Below are positions 53,966 to 63,790 of a stretch of DNA of 64,000 bases, in pieces (the stretch's first letter is position 1; each line of letters opens with the position of its first letter). The DNA comes from Effrenium voratum. Lineage: Eukaryota; Sar; Dinophyceae; Suessiales; Symbiodiniaceae. The stretch lies in the NCBI GenBank assembly GCA_963377175.1, contig CAUJNA010002746.1:122370-186369 (forward strand). The letters are read 5' to 3'. A program made the position numbers and the translations under genes. A model generated the notes under the pieces. It had not been told where the DNA came from and made no database searches. It saw only the letters and a program-made list of their open reading frames with translations.

Positions 53966-55640
53966 GTAGTGTTGGTCGCTTAGGATCCATACTCTGCAGA
54001 TTTTGCGTCGGATGGTTGGTGATGGGAACCCTGGATCAAACAGGAGCCCTGGTTGATGTGGATCGGGGGTGCGACCCATTTTTCTGAGAATCTGGCTCAG
54101 TTCCCAAACGATCGGGATCCCCACTCCCGCAGATTGTTGGCAGGAAACAAGCAACAAAAGCCATCCGGCAAGCAGCCACCAGCGGTTCCATGTTCGTTCT
54201 ACAGGGGAGTACCAAGCATGTCCTTGGTGTTTGTGAATTCAAGGAGGCGCTCCGTCTCAGGCATGCCCCTGCAGATTGTTGGCATACCCATGTTGGTGGT
54301 TTTTCATGCCGTGTTGGCGGCGAATGGTTCTTTTTCCGGGTATCTCAATGGGTCAACACGCGCGTGGCCTGCGGCTCGCTAAGCAACCCCAAACAAGGTA
54401 TACAAATACTCCCAAAAGCAGGAGTCCCATGCCGAGTCTGACAGCGGCACCGAAGGGAAGCCATCCATGGCTTCTCCCGGGGTCCACCCTTTGTCATTTT
54501 TTTTCTCTTCCGATTTTCCGACCTTAACTTTGAACAGCCAGGGGTTCAAACCCACCAATCCAAGCCGCAAACTCTGGAGTCCTGCAGCTTGCTTGGGGGA
54601 TAGCCGAAAAAACCACACGGCAAGTACCCTGTCACCTTTTTTCACATGGATCCTGACAGGTCCCTTTGGAAGGAAAATGACCCCCAACAAGTGTACACTC
54701 AAAAAAGAAGGGGAGACGCCGTCCATGAAACCGGACAGAACAGCAAGAGCCAAAATTCAATTGAGGGTCGTTTGCCAGGGCGAGCTGCGGGTGCGTTTGA
54801 CTGCCCTGGAGATCCCCATGCGCTCCAGCGACGGCGGCACCGGCGGGGTGGATGGTGGCTACCTGGCGCAGGCGAAGCCAGTTTTTCCGCCGGACCTTGT
54901 GGCGTGCGCTTTGAACCCAACAACCGCGGACACCAGCTCAATTTCTACAGGAAGTTGGCCAAACACACAGAACAGAACCAGGATTTTTGGCTGCCTGGTT
55001 TGAGAGAAACTAGTTGCTTTCTGCGCGGTTCCCGTGCTCGTTCCCCCACGCCAAACCATGCCGTTCGGACAGGGTCCACAAATTGAACAGTGGTCCCTAT
55101 AAAACCCGAACGATGGCTTTAAACATCACCTTTTCGGAGCCCTTTTCTCAGGTGAGTTTCTCTTCGGAGTGATGTTTAAAGGGGAAACATGGGGAGCCCA
55201 ACTCATGCTGACCCCGGATTAATCAACCTCGCAGATGAGGGGGCGGGGCTTGCTCCATGTGCTCATGAAACACATTTGTTGGCGGTTTCCCGCCAGGTGA
55301 TCCGGGTTCCGTCTAAATGGGTTGCATCCCCCGATCCCAATCAACTAGGAATCTTTTAGTCAACTGGGTTCTCATTATTTTCCCCCGTACTTAGACGTCA
55401 GTTGTGACAACCTCTATTTATTCCCATTTTATGCATGAATCGAAGGGAACCAAGGGCCCCCCTTTGCAGGTGCTGCGACATATTTTTCTGGGGCAGAAGC
55501 AACCAGTCTCAACCAGTCTCAACCAGTTTGGGGTTGCCACTGGGGGAGGGAGCCCTTGACAACCGTAGGATTGTTTGTTTTTTGAAGGGTCTGTTAATCC
55601 CCCCTCGTGGAAGTTTATTGCGGGGTCCAGATCTCTATGT
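53966..55640. other. Presumed introns with one possible exon
   Basis: A GC-rich patch at about 54779-54850 (GELRVRLTALEIPMRSSDGG) after TTTGCCAG and before GTGGATGG is a weak exon candidate. CAACCAGTCT is repeated three times at 55499-55528. GATGTTTAAAGGGGAAACATG (about 55172-55190) is a diverged family-1 core. Confidence 0.35.
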
Positions 55641-55925
55641 TTGTTATTAGAAGCCTCACAGCAGCTCTCTTGGATTTACGAAGAATAGTTTCATCTAGTT
55701 TCCCCTGGATTTATGAATAGTCTCACAACGCGTCCTTGTTATTTATTAAGAGTCTTACATAGCTTCTCTCCTATCATAGCTTCTCTTTCATGTAGAAACA
55801 GTCTGTCTTTTATTGTCACATAGTATCACACAGTTGCTCGTTCATTTGCAAATAGTCTCGTTTATTCATTCAGAGCCTCAAATAGCTTTTCGTTTATTTA
55901 TGAAGAGTCTCAAATAGTCCCTTTC
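55640..55925. repeat. Degenerate ~37-bp minisatellite
   Basis: Units resemble TTTATTTATGAAGAGTCTC followed by A[AC]ATAGCTTCTC. About eight diverged copies are present and the DNA is AT-richer than its flanks. Confidence 0.6.
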
Positions 55926-56226
55926 CTTACCCCCTTGCCAACAGATAAACAGGCCGATGTTAGTCCCAACATCACCCCACCAGAAGGAAAGTGGTAAAAC
56001 ATGGCAACCGAAGGGTGATGCTTGAGCCATCCCAAAAGGGGGCAACTATGTGCCATGGTCAAAAGACGCCTTACCATTGGGGTTGGGATGGTCATCAACC
56101 TCTAAGTGGGGACTTTGATAACCAACGTAAAGGTTTCTTTCAAAACATGAAATAACGGAGTGTTGACCGCACGTATACAATGCCTACATAATTTGGTAGT
56201 GGGTATGTGAAGGGTATGCCTCTCAG

Positions 56227-56570
56227 ATGTGCTGCAAGCTTCGGCACGCAGCCCTGGTTGAAGCTCATCGTAAGTCTGTGTTTTGAGCATTTTGCTTGGA
56301 CTTGGCGTGACTTGCCAGTCGGTGGAGTTCCTGCAGCAACACATGGACAAGCTGCAGCAAGGTGGGTCTCTTTCTCTTTTTTTCTTCTCTCTCTCTCTCT
56401 ATTTCTCTTTCTCTTTTTCTGATTCTTTCCTTGTTCTATCTCTCTTCACCTTTCTCTCTTTCCTTTGGCCGCACAAACTCCAGGCTCGATCCAGGCCGGC
56501 GCGGCGCTCTCGGAGCTGCACGCGCGGCTGGAAGGCTCCGAGCTCCGAGCCGTCGGGGGCCGATGGGCGG
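56227..56570 (+). CDS. Three phase-consistent candidate exons
   Basis: Exon 56227-56269 (after GGTATGCCTCTCAG) ends CTCATC/GTAAGTCTG. In the frame that fits the next exon it encodes CAASFGTQPWLKLI. Exon 56319-56361 (after GTGACTTGCCAG) encodes SVEFLQQHMDKLQQ and ends GCAAG/GTGGGT one base into a codon. Exon 56484-56570 (after GCACAAACTCCAG) completes it and encodes SIQAGAALSELHARLEGSEL and RAVGGRWA, ending GGGCGG/GTAACC. The introns are 49 and 122 bp, and the second has a long pyrimidine tract. Both short exons look like coiled coil. The donor strings and phase agreement make this one of the best models here. Confidence 0.55.
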
Positions 56571-57492
56571 GTAACCCGTTTTGGGGGTTGGTCCGGGAAG
56601 GAGAAACTTCCATTTGGTGAAGAAGATCTTTTCTTTTCCTCTGTGGATTTTCAAGGGAATCTATCACTACTGGAATATCACTACTGGAAGGGGCCGATGA
56701 GAAATGGCTGTGGTTGTCAAAACCGTTTCGGGATCCCATTTTGGTTGGTAGGTGAATTCACCACCCATTTTAGAACCTATGTTAGGTGGGGATTGGGATG
56801 TTCACTGGGGCTTCGGGATTTTGGCCCATGGCCAAATGCATTGCCCTGAGCCGTCCCCTAGTTGGTTCTTAGGGAATGGGACGTGGCATGACCCCATCGT
56901 CCAGTAGTTTCTGCAGGGTTGAACAATCACGGAATGAGAAGTGGAATGAGCCCACCGTCCAGTAGTTTCTTGGGGATCCACAGGTTCCTTTCCAAAACCC
57001 GAGTTCTTCCCTCAGAAGCAGGTTAAATGAGAATTCAAGGGAAGCCAATTTTGAGGGTCCCTCTGTGGGACAAGCTCAAATAGAAGACCTCCTCCTTTCA
57101 CTATTTAAAGCAGCACCAGAGGGGACTCAGGGACGATTCGTGACTTTTCCTCCTCCTCAGATACCATTTGGGGCCAAAAACCCGCCTATGGCTCCCTTTG
57201 CAATCTGGGGCGTGCTTTGATTGGACCCAAAGCAGACCAACCGAGGGGTTGCCCTTCCAATGGTTTTCATCGAAGGGCACTGGGGAGAGCGGAGGGTTCG
57301 AGGGGTCTGGACTCAGGGGAGAGCGCCGCACGCGCTGCAGTGCTGCACTGAGACCGCTGCGTTTCGATTTCTTCCGAGTGAGACGAATTCGTGCTGTGAG
57401 CGAGTGTGTGAGGCGCAACAAGAGCACGGTTCACGACTAGAGGCTCTGAATCAGGACCGGGTCTGCCTAATTCTGTTTCATCCTGATTTTAG
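56571..57492. other. Presumed intron
   Basis: TTCAAGGGAAGCCAATTTTG and GAGGGTCCCTCTGTGGGACA (57032-57072) are a diverged family-1 copy. A GC-rich patch at 57285-57440 is open in two frames without good splice sites. Confidence 0.35.
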
Positions 57493-57800
57493 ATCATTAT
57501 GGGACAACGTCCTGCATGATAGATCGGGGCATCTTGCTTCTTTTTCCTTTCCCTGCATCAATCGGACTTTGTTCTGCATGGTGATGCAAGCCCAAGCTTA
57601 CACCTGCGACATCTCAATTACCAGGTGGGTATGTTGTTTTTTGAGGGTACCATTCTTGGGGTGGCAATTAAAGGGAAACCAACAGGAAATCCGCGAAGTT
57701 TGGGTGCCCGGTGCGCAGGCCTTGGGATTCTCCCGTGCCTTGATGACCCAGTCCATCGGCCAGCGCGTGGAGGACGGAGTGGACGGGCCAATTTTCTGCG
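57493..57800 (+). CDS. Two candidate exons separated by a 57-bp introner
   Basis: Exon one (57493-57628, after TCATCCTGATTTTAG) encodes SLWDNVLHDRSGHLASFSFP and CINRTLFCMVMQAQAYTCDI, SITRW, ending CAGGTGG/GTATGT between codons. Exon two (57686 to about 57800) begins after ACCAACAG and encodes EIREVWVPGAQALGFSRALM and TQSIGQRVEDGVDGPIFCGN, SPL. The intervening 57 bp are a family-1 repeat with GT and AG ends. The same frame is open through the repeat because 57 is a multiple of three, so retention would add 19 residues. The product is unknown. Confidence 0.5.
57629..57685 (+). repeat. Family-1 introner coinciding with a 57-bp intron
   Basis: It begins GTATGTTGTTTTTTGAGGGT, passes through GGGGTGGCAATTAAAGGG and ends AAACCAACAG. 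The left terminus, the AAGGGAAACC core and both splice dinucleotides are inside the repeat, which is what is expected if the element created the intron when it inserted. Confidence 0.6.
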
Positions 57801-57956
57801 GCAATAGCCCGCTGCTTCTGTGCCCAGAGCCCCACCTCGAGCTGAACTCGCACCCCGCTCCCGAACCATCCCCAAATCAACCCTAAACCAACCGAAGCCA
57901 AGTGTAAACCAAACGAGGGGAGCGGCAGACGCTTCTGAACCACGACCATGGCGCTG

Positions 57957-58096
57957 GGTTGGGGGGGGGGGTTGCTGACCTCTACCATATATGCATATAC
58001 GACGTACATACATAGCACATATATATATATATATGTATATATATACACACACATACGTACACGTATCAACCTCTCTCTCCCTCTCTCACTATACAT

Positions 58097-58127
<31 letters not shown>

Positions 58128-58165
58128 TTATACATATATATATATATATATATATATGTATATGC
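57957..58165. repeat. G-run followed by TA/CA-rich microsatellites
   Basis: A run of 11 G at 57960-57970, then (TA)n blocks at 58018-58045 and 58092-58165 with (CA)n between. Confidence 0.9.
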
Positions 58166-58245
58166 AGCAGGCCAAAAGGCACCGGCACCTCGGGGATTTC
58201 TCATTTCGTGATGCGTGCATATTTTTTTGATCTTTCCTCGCTGAG

Positions 58246-58336
58246 GCGCTCGAGGAGCGACTGGGAGTCGAGCGGAAGGAGCTCTTTGCCGGGGCGCCCG
58301 GAGCAAGCGGACACCGGGGAAAGGGCTGGCCGCGTG
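58246..58336 (+). CDS. Candidate exon, ~30 codons
   Basis: The acceptor TTTTGATCTTTCCTCGCTGAG is followed by a GC-rich patch ending CGCGTG/GTAGAA. One frame gives ALEERLGVERKELFAGAPGA, which is coil-like. Another (one base in) gives RSRSDWESSGRSSLPGRPEQ and ends in the phase required by the next exon at 58433. I cannot decide between them. Confidence 0.4.
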
Positions 58337-58432
58337 GTAGAAAACAATCGGGTGCTACATCCAGGGCTCTGAGGAGAGTTCTCCCACTTCTGTAGGGTAC
58401 CACTACTTTGCCCTGTGGAAAGGTTGCCACAG

Positions 58433-58570
58433 TGTGATGCAAAGGAAGCACTGGATTTGAGTCGTGACAGCCATGGCATTGTCACTAGGCAAGACATCTG
58501 CGGCTGCGCGATGAAGTTTCCAACGAGGGCCAGGACAGCTGGCGATGTTGCGGACTGTGGTGCCTGTTGA
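58433..58570 (+). CDS. Candidate exon with an EF-hand-like loop
   Basis: The acceptor AAAGGTTGCCACAG is followed by CDAKEALDLSRDSHGIVTRQ and DICGCAMKFPTRARTAGDVA, DCGAC, then TGA. SRDSHGIVTRQD follows the 12-residue EF-hand loop spacing: Asp at position 3, Gly at 6, Val at 8, Asp at 12. Ser and His at positions 1 and 5 are poor calcium ligands, so calcium binding is doubtful. ALDL before the loop fits the entering helix. Such degenerate EF-hands are common in dinoflagellate proteins, including channel tails. GTGCCTG shortly before the stop could instead be a donor. Confidence 0.45.
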   Translation, partial: CDAKEALDLSRDSHGIVTRQDICGCAMKFPTRARTAGDVADCGAC

Positions 58571-60129
58571 GCGCCCGGCATGCTGATTTGGAGTCTGGTG
58601 GTACCTCGGGGATGACATTGGGGGCCCACTGCCTACCCAAATTGGGCCCGCCAGTCCGGGGAATAAACCGCATTGCACGTGGCTCTGATGATTACGAGGA
58701 GGGATCGGCACGGCTACAAGGCCTATCTGAGAGGCAGGTCGAGCGATCAAACCCATTGATCGCCACACTGGAGCGGGGTGACAGAAAGGAAGGTTGCTGA
58801 ATGCCAGTCTCGAGTCACGCGGCAGCATCCACAAAGCTCTTGCAAGCGCTGCCACATGACATGCCAATATGTCGCTTCCCCTGTCCTTCAGGGCTCCCCC
58901 CACAACTCAAATCAAGTTTGCGTTGCTTCAAACATCAGCTGGGCCCATTTGAGTTGAGCCTTCTTTGGGAGGGGTAGTATTGAAGGAACTCGGCTCATGC
59001 CGGATCTCGGCTCTTGCTTAAGCCTTCGCCGTGCCTCCGTTTTGCGATCGATTTGCTTCCAAAAAGCGGCCGCATGTTGGTGCCCCCCCCCTCCTTCCCT
59101 CTCAATTTCCACGAAAATTTCCAAAAGGGGGCCAGCGAAGAAAAGAATGAGCCACACCTCATTGTCCTCTAAACTTGGCCCTGAGCCATCTCCATCCTTT
59201 CGTGGGCATTCGTTTCCAGGGTTCTGCAAACATATCGACTGGATCTGACCTTTTGGTTTCCCCTGTTTTCTTTCAGGGTTCTTTGGGCAAGTAAGTGTGT
59301 GTTTGTTTGTCTGGTTGGTTTTGACGGGAAACCGGAAGGACATACTAAGAAACAATCCTTTTAGGAGCTCGCTGAATTCGTGCCGAATCCATATGTACCA
59401 CATTCTTGTACTTGAGATAGGCATGGCACGGACCCCGAGCAGGAAATATGGCCAACCATGATCAGGATTCCCCGGTACCATGACCATGGCCCATAACCAT
59501 GGCACTAGTTGTGTGACAAAGCAGTGCACGCTGTGGAGGCGGGTGGCCAATGCGATTTGCATTCCCTCAGCTGGCGTGCGAACTCAGAACTTGATAACCA
59601 GAATACCGGCGTGGCAGGTGGGTGAACACACGGAAAGTCATCAAATGTTCGCTGGGTGTTAGCTGAAAACCCTGCTTTTACCGAGACGCGGGACGCAAAC
59701 GGCTAGCTTGGCGGCAGAATGTGCGCCGTGGAAGCGCAAACGATGTGACTTCACGGGCGCTGATGCTGTGATGTGACCTCACGCGCATTGATGTGTCTGA
59801 ACGCGACCCCTGGTACCCATGCTTCCCACACGAGCCACAAACATATTTACTTGCAGCTGCCCCTTTCAGTTGGCTTCAGAGGGAAACAGGAAGGACAGCC
59901 ACGTTACACGAGGGGATCCATCTTGAGAGCATACCATTTCGCCCATTTATCTGGGGGCAATATTTCATGTGTTGGCTTTTTTGATCCACCTGGAATAGTT
60001 ATTTTGATCCTTGTTTGTTTCTTTTTGATCCGGTGCCCCTTTTGTTGTCCAAACACAATCTTTAGCCCGGGATTTATGCGGGGTTCACCTCGGGTGACCC
60101 TGTCGGTTTCGGGTGGCCAGGGTGTCCAG
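58571..60129. other. Non-coding or 3' UTR-like, one family-1 copy
   Basis: A plus-strand frame ending at 58800 (RGSDDYEEGSARLQGLSERQ) and a 166-codon minus-strand frame overlap, and neither has splice support. A family-1 copy lies at 59285-59345 and a diverged core (GGCTTCAGAGGGAAACAGG) near 59872. Confidence 0.35.
59285..59345 (+). repeat. Family-1 introner-like repeat with a donor-like start
   Basis: CAAGTAAGTGTGTGTTTG could be a splice donor merged with the left end. The core GGTTTTGACGGGAAACC (59317-59333) has a perfect stem, followed by GGAAGGACA. Confidence 0.55.
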
Positions 60130-60196
60130 CGCGCTGGACGCTTTGGAGCAGCGCTGCGCGAGCGTGGAGAAGGGCCACACGGAGCTGGACGCAAGG
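60130..60196 (+). CDS. Candidate coiled-coil exon, 22 codons
   Basis: The acceptor CAGGGTGTCCAG is followed (after one base) by ALDALEQRCASVEKGHTELD and AR, ending at GTGGCG (60197). The frame continues open as VADAAPGAPKRE if the donor is not used. Heptad-like Leu/Val spacing and the LDALEQR start resemble the exon at 47.06 kb. Confidence 0.45.
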
Positions 60197-60252
60197 GTGG
60201 CGGACGCGGCGCCGGGGGCCCCAAAGAGGGAACCCCCCCCACGTCACTATTT

Positions 60253-60344
60253 GGGTATGGGTCAAAATTGAACCACCAGCGGACCGCAGGTTTTAGTCCT
60301 ACCTGGGTTCCATTTGGGGGTTACTCCATTTTTGACCCATACCC
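60253..60344. repeat. Family-2 MITE-like repeat with perfect ends
   Basis: GGGTATGGGTCAAAA (60253-60267) and TTTTGACCCATACCC (60330-60344) are perfect 15-bp inverted repeats. The interior has ACCACCAG, GCAGGTTTTAGTCC and GGGTTCCATTTGGGGG. At 92 bp it is the best-preserved member of the family. Confidence 0.8.
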
Positions 60345-60483
60345 ATCTGAGCCACTTGCTCAAAACCCGCAGCCATAAATAGCTGCGGATATTCGCCTTC
60401 GTAATTCTTTACATGGTTCTGGGTAGACTATATTAATACCGGGCTTTGATTGTGGCTCATTTTACACTCCCTCGGACCAACCC

Positions 60484-60535
60484 GTTTTTGGGGGAGGCTA
60501 TTTAAAGGGAAACGAAAAGGACAACTTTCCGAGCG
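60484..60535 (+). repeat. Family-1 introner-like repeat
   Basis: GTTTTTGGGGGAGGCTATTT and AAAGGGAAACGAAAAGGACAA match the core region. A GTGTCCCCTAGTTTGAGAAA end lies at about 60568-60587. Confidence 0.5.
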
Positions 60536-60599
60536 TTTTTTGGGTCATGCGAAGAATTTCTGCTAGGTGTCCCCTAGTTTGAGAAACGCCCGTTCTAGT

Positions 60600-61715
60600 G
60601 GCTTTACCTTGGGGTAAGCAAGGCTCATACACTGACGCCTGAGCCAACAGCATCAAAAGAGCAGCATTAACAGTCAACAGGTTTTGGGCGCAGCTTAAGT
60701 GGACATGCGAGGAATTTCAGGGATTGCTGCTTTGGCCATTCCATTCCTTAAAGTCGACCAAAAAACAAGGGTGGAAACTTGGTACGATTTCTTTTGGTTT
60801 CTTTGGGGAGAGAACAGGTTACCACACCACCTTTGGCGACGGAAGCGCTGGGACTTGCGGGGTCTCTGGCTGGCCTGTGAGGGGTCTCCCACTTCCCTTT
60901 AAACCATTGAGCGGGTGATGTCACTTCGCACTCAGCTCTTTTTTTGTGAGAGGCCAAACGAAGGTGAAATCAAAGCATGGATCTGTTATTTTTGGAATCT
61001 GGTTTCGCTGCAAAACAGACCAAAAAGGGACTAGAATCTAGCCAGTCACTTTGGCAGCAAAAGCTGACATAGTTTGGTGTAAGGGAAGCCAAGAGGACTT
61101 CGCGCAAGCCAGAGAGTCATTTTTAGAGCGTGCGTTTTCTCAGGGAGGGTTTGGGGCCCGCTGACAGGCACTTGATGTGGGTCTGTGAGCCACTTCCGCT
61201 AAGCTACCGAATTTTCCGTCGAGCTTCCCCCTGCAATTGTGTCTGGCAACATTGGAGACCAACATTACCAGCGTTCCATCTGTTGATTTCCGGTTAAACT
61301 TAACCCAGGCGGTTGGTACATCCGAAAGGGGAACCAATGTCCTGGGTTCAAACCTACCGTGATGCCAACAAATGACTTCCTGTCAATGAGAGTTTTTTCT
61401 TTTTGAGGGTGGCTCTGAGAAGGTCATACCCTGCATGGTAAGGATGATCGGCACAGTAGGACCAAAGCCTGATATCCTTGCGCCGAAGCTTTGTCAGTTA
61501 GTGGGGCGCTTTGAAAATAATAGGGTCGACTTGAGGGCCACCCTGAAGGTTCCGAAGTTGTGGCCAAAGTGACGCATTGTTTTCGTGCTGGGTTTGCCGC
61601 AACATAGGGTAGCACCCTTCCCCAAAAGGAGAGCGGGTTCCTCCTTTTGGTTTCTCTTGCAATCAACCCAAAAAGGCCTCCCTGAAAATTCATGATGCAC
61701 CCAGGAGGATCTACA
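60600..61715. other. Presumed intron or intergenic DNA
   Basis: A GTAAGGGAAGCCAAGAGGAC fragment (about 61078-61096) and a TTCTTTTTGAGGGTGG end (about 61389-61405) are family-1 pieces. CCTTTTGGTTTCTCTTGC (61650-61668) is a reverse core. No exon was recognised. Confidence 0.4.
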
Positions 61716-61720
61716 GATCT

Positions 61721-61810
61721 GAGGGCGGCATGATCAAGACCGCGTTGTCAGCCATGTCCAGAAGGTCTGAGGAGAGCCGCTATCGGTTGGGCAGATTCAT
61801 TGCCAGACTT
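61721..61810 (+). CDS. Candidate exon, ~29 codons
   Basis: After GGATCTACAG the frame reads SEGGMIKTALSAMSRRSEES and RYRLGRFIAR. Basic and serine-rich sequence with a helix is plausible. No clear GT donor follows, so the right end is arbitrary. Confidence 0.3.
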
Positions 61811-63060
61811 TACTTGCCTTTTCTTCACCTTTTTCCATGCTGGCCTCCATCATTTTCTCTTCCCGCCCGCAATAAGTTAACTTGTTGCAGGGCGTCTAAC
61901 TATAATCAAGGTTTGGCATGCCCAGAATGTCAGAGTTCCCGGGTGGAAGTCTTCACTCAAGTTCGTGCAGGCTTCTGTGTGCAAAGGGGGCACATGCCTT
62001 CTTCTCTGACAGCTTTCGGTGCCATGGCAATTGGAGCCCCAATTGGGATGCACAGCCCCTTGATGGATGGCTTATTCCAGTAATCGGTCGGGCAAGTAAC
62101 CCAGCAAAACCACAGCAGGAAGATCCGAGAGCTTGCCTTCTCTGGTAGGGTGTTCTTGTTCAAAAATGCAATCAAAATCGTCCTTGTCAGTCCCTCAATT
62201 TATGAATCGGTGCTTTAGGTTTGGATGGGTGGTTTGTGATTTTGAGCTTCTCAGGACATGACCAGGCAATCTCCAAACCACTCCAAACTGAGCTGTATCT
62301 CGGGGGGGAGACACCCTGAGAACCGGGTAAAAGGGCACTACCTGGTAGGTTCCGTTCCAAGTGCTTTTTGAGAACGTGATTGCTGGAGACCGACCTCGGG
62401 CACTGAATGGCTTCCCATAGGTCCAAATGGGCAAAAGATGCAAGCCACTTTGAGGGGGAACAATATGTTCGGAGCACCGGATTAGGATTGCCCTCAAGAC
62501 ACATGGGTTGGAATCTGCCTGAACAAAGTCCAGCTCGCGCCAGTGCATGAAGTTTTGTGAGAATTGGTGGAGAGACTTCCCAAGCCCCACTGGTGCTGCA
62601 CGTGGAAATATGCTCCACCAGAACATGGGGTTCCCAAAAGGTTTTTCCTTTCCCAAAAAAGGGCGACTCGAAAACCACCCGCACTTCCCTTGGTTGGAAT
62701 CCCGATTTCTGACAGACATCTTGGTTGGCGGGTGTTTGCAACTCCTATTTCCTGTGCTTCCAAAATGAACTCACTTGAATGGATCCAAGGGGACTCGAAG
62801 CGGGACAGGAAATCGGGGAATTCGCACCCCAAATAAAGCTTCAATGCAGAACGGTGATTCGAAGCTGGGTGTGTCTTGCTTTGGGAATCGGACCCCAAAA
62901 GATGGTTGTTTCCTTTCGCCTTCCCTTTGAAACCGACCAAAAGAGGGTAATTACACTTCCTCCCACACATGGCATCTGGAGGGCCCCTGGACGATCAGTT
63001 GCCCCTTAAAGGGACCCCCTGTCCGGTGCCCGTGTCAGTGTACCCCCCAAAAAAACGCAG
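61811..63060. other. Presumed introns, no exon fixed
   Basis: A frame at 61905-62083 carries CPECQSSRVEVF and further on FCV, a possible half zinc-ribbon, but without splice support. A reverse family-1 copy (GCCTTCCCTTTGAAACCGACC split over 62919-62939) lies near the right end. Confidence 0.35.
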
Positions 63061-63135
63061 GCGAGTTCCAGCCAGGAGGTGTCAGCTCGTCAGTCGGAGG
63101 CCTTCAAGGGCTTCAAGGCCGAGGCCGCGAAGACG
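63061..63135 (+). CDS. Candidate exon, 25 codons
   Basis: The acceptor CCCCAAAAAAACGCAG is followed by ASSSQEVSARQSEAFKGFKA and EAAKT, ending at GACG/GTGTCGCC (63136), where a family-1-like T-run begins. Both borders are between codons. It is a helical, charged segment. Confidence 0.5.
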
Positions 63136-63598
63136 GTGTCGCCTTTTTTTTTTTTGGGGGGGGGAGAAGCGCCACCTAGTTCTTTTTTTGTTTTCTTTTT
63201 CTTTTTCCATTTTTTGAACTCCACTTGGTGGTTTGGATGGGTGGTTTGGAGTTGGATTTGATCCCCTGCCTGTGTGGAGGGTGAATGGGAAGCCTGCTTA
63301 CCAGTTTGAAGGGAAGCCAACAGATAACCATTTTTTTAAATTTATTATTTATTGTTTTTTGGGGGGTGGGGGGTGAAGTTGTTGGTGTTTTGAGGTTTTT
63401 AAGAAAGGGACATGGGTGGGTTTGTTGAGGTTTGTTTGTTGAGTTTTGGGTTTGTCGGTTTGGCTTGCGGATTGAGGCTTGATTGAAAGGAAACCACAAG
63501 CAAACGACTTATATGCTGGGGGTCTAGCATTTTGAGACAAAACCAGTTGAGACCTCGGCCCACAAATCAAAAAGGGCAAATCGCACATGTTGAGACAG
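63136..63598. other. Presumed intron with family-1 pieces
   Basis: GTGTCGCCTTTTTTTTTTTT (63136) resembles a family-1 start. Cores lie at 63304-63318 (AGTTTGAAGGGAAGCC) and at about 63476-63496 (GCTTGATTGAAAGGAAACC), and a GGGGGTCTAGCATTTTGAGA end lies at 63519-63538. The DNA is G/T-rich. Confidence 0.45.
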
Positions 63599-63790
63599 AG
63601 CCTCCTGAAATTCCTGGAGGCTTGCGGCAGGTTCCCGAAATGCCCCAACTGGTTGGGCTGGGGAGAGTCGGATACGGGGTTTGGGGAGGGAAGAAAGGAC
63701 ACGAAGGATCTGATCAAAAAGCAATGTTTCTTGCAGAGCATGAGAATTGGACCTGCATGGACATGGCCGCCCGCACTAGACAATGTTTGA
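63599..63790 (+). CDS. Candidate terminal exon, 63 residues
   Basis: After GTTGAGACAG the frame reads SLLKFLEACGRFPKCPNWLG, WGESDTGFGEGRKDTKDLIK, KQCFLQSMRIGPAWTWPPAL and DNV, then TGA. It starts between codons, matching the phase of the exon ending at 63135. A second frame over the same bases is also open for 93 codons, so the frame choice rests on residue quality and the phase match. Confidence 0.4.
   Translation, partial: SLLKFLEACGRFPKCPNWLGWGESDTGFGEGRKDTKDLIKKQCFLQSMRIGPAWTWPPALDNV

Noticed and set aside
58403..58903. 166-codon minus-strand frame
   Set aside because: No domain or splice support was found, and it overlaps the plus-strand EF-hand-like exon, which has a good acceptor.
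61905..62083. Zinc-ribbon gene from CPECQSSRVEVF
   Set aside because: Only one C-x-x-C pair is convincing, the second half is missing and no exon borders were found.
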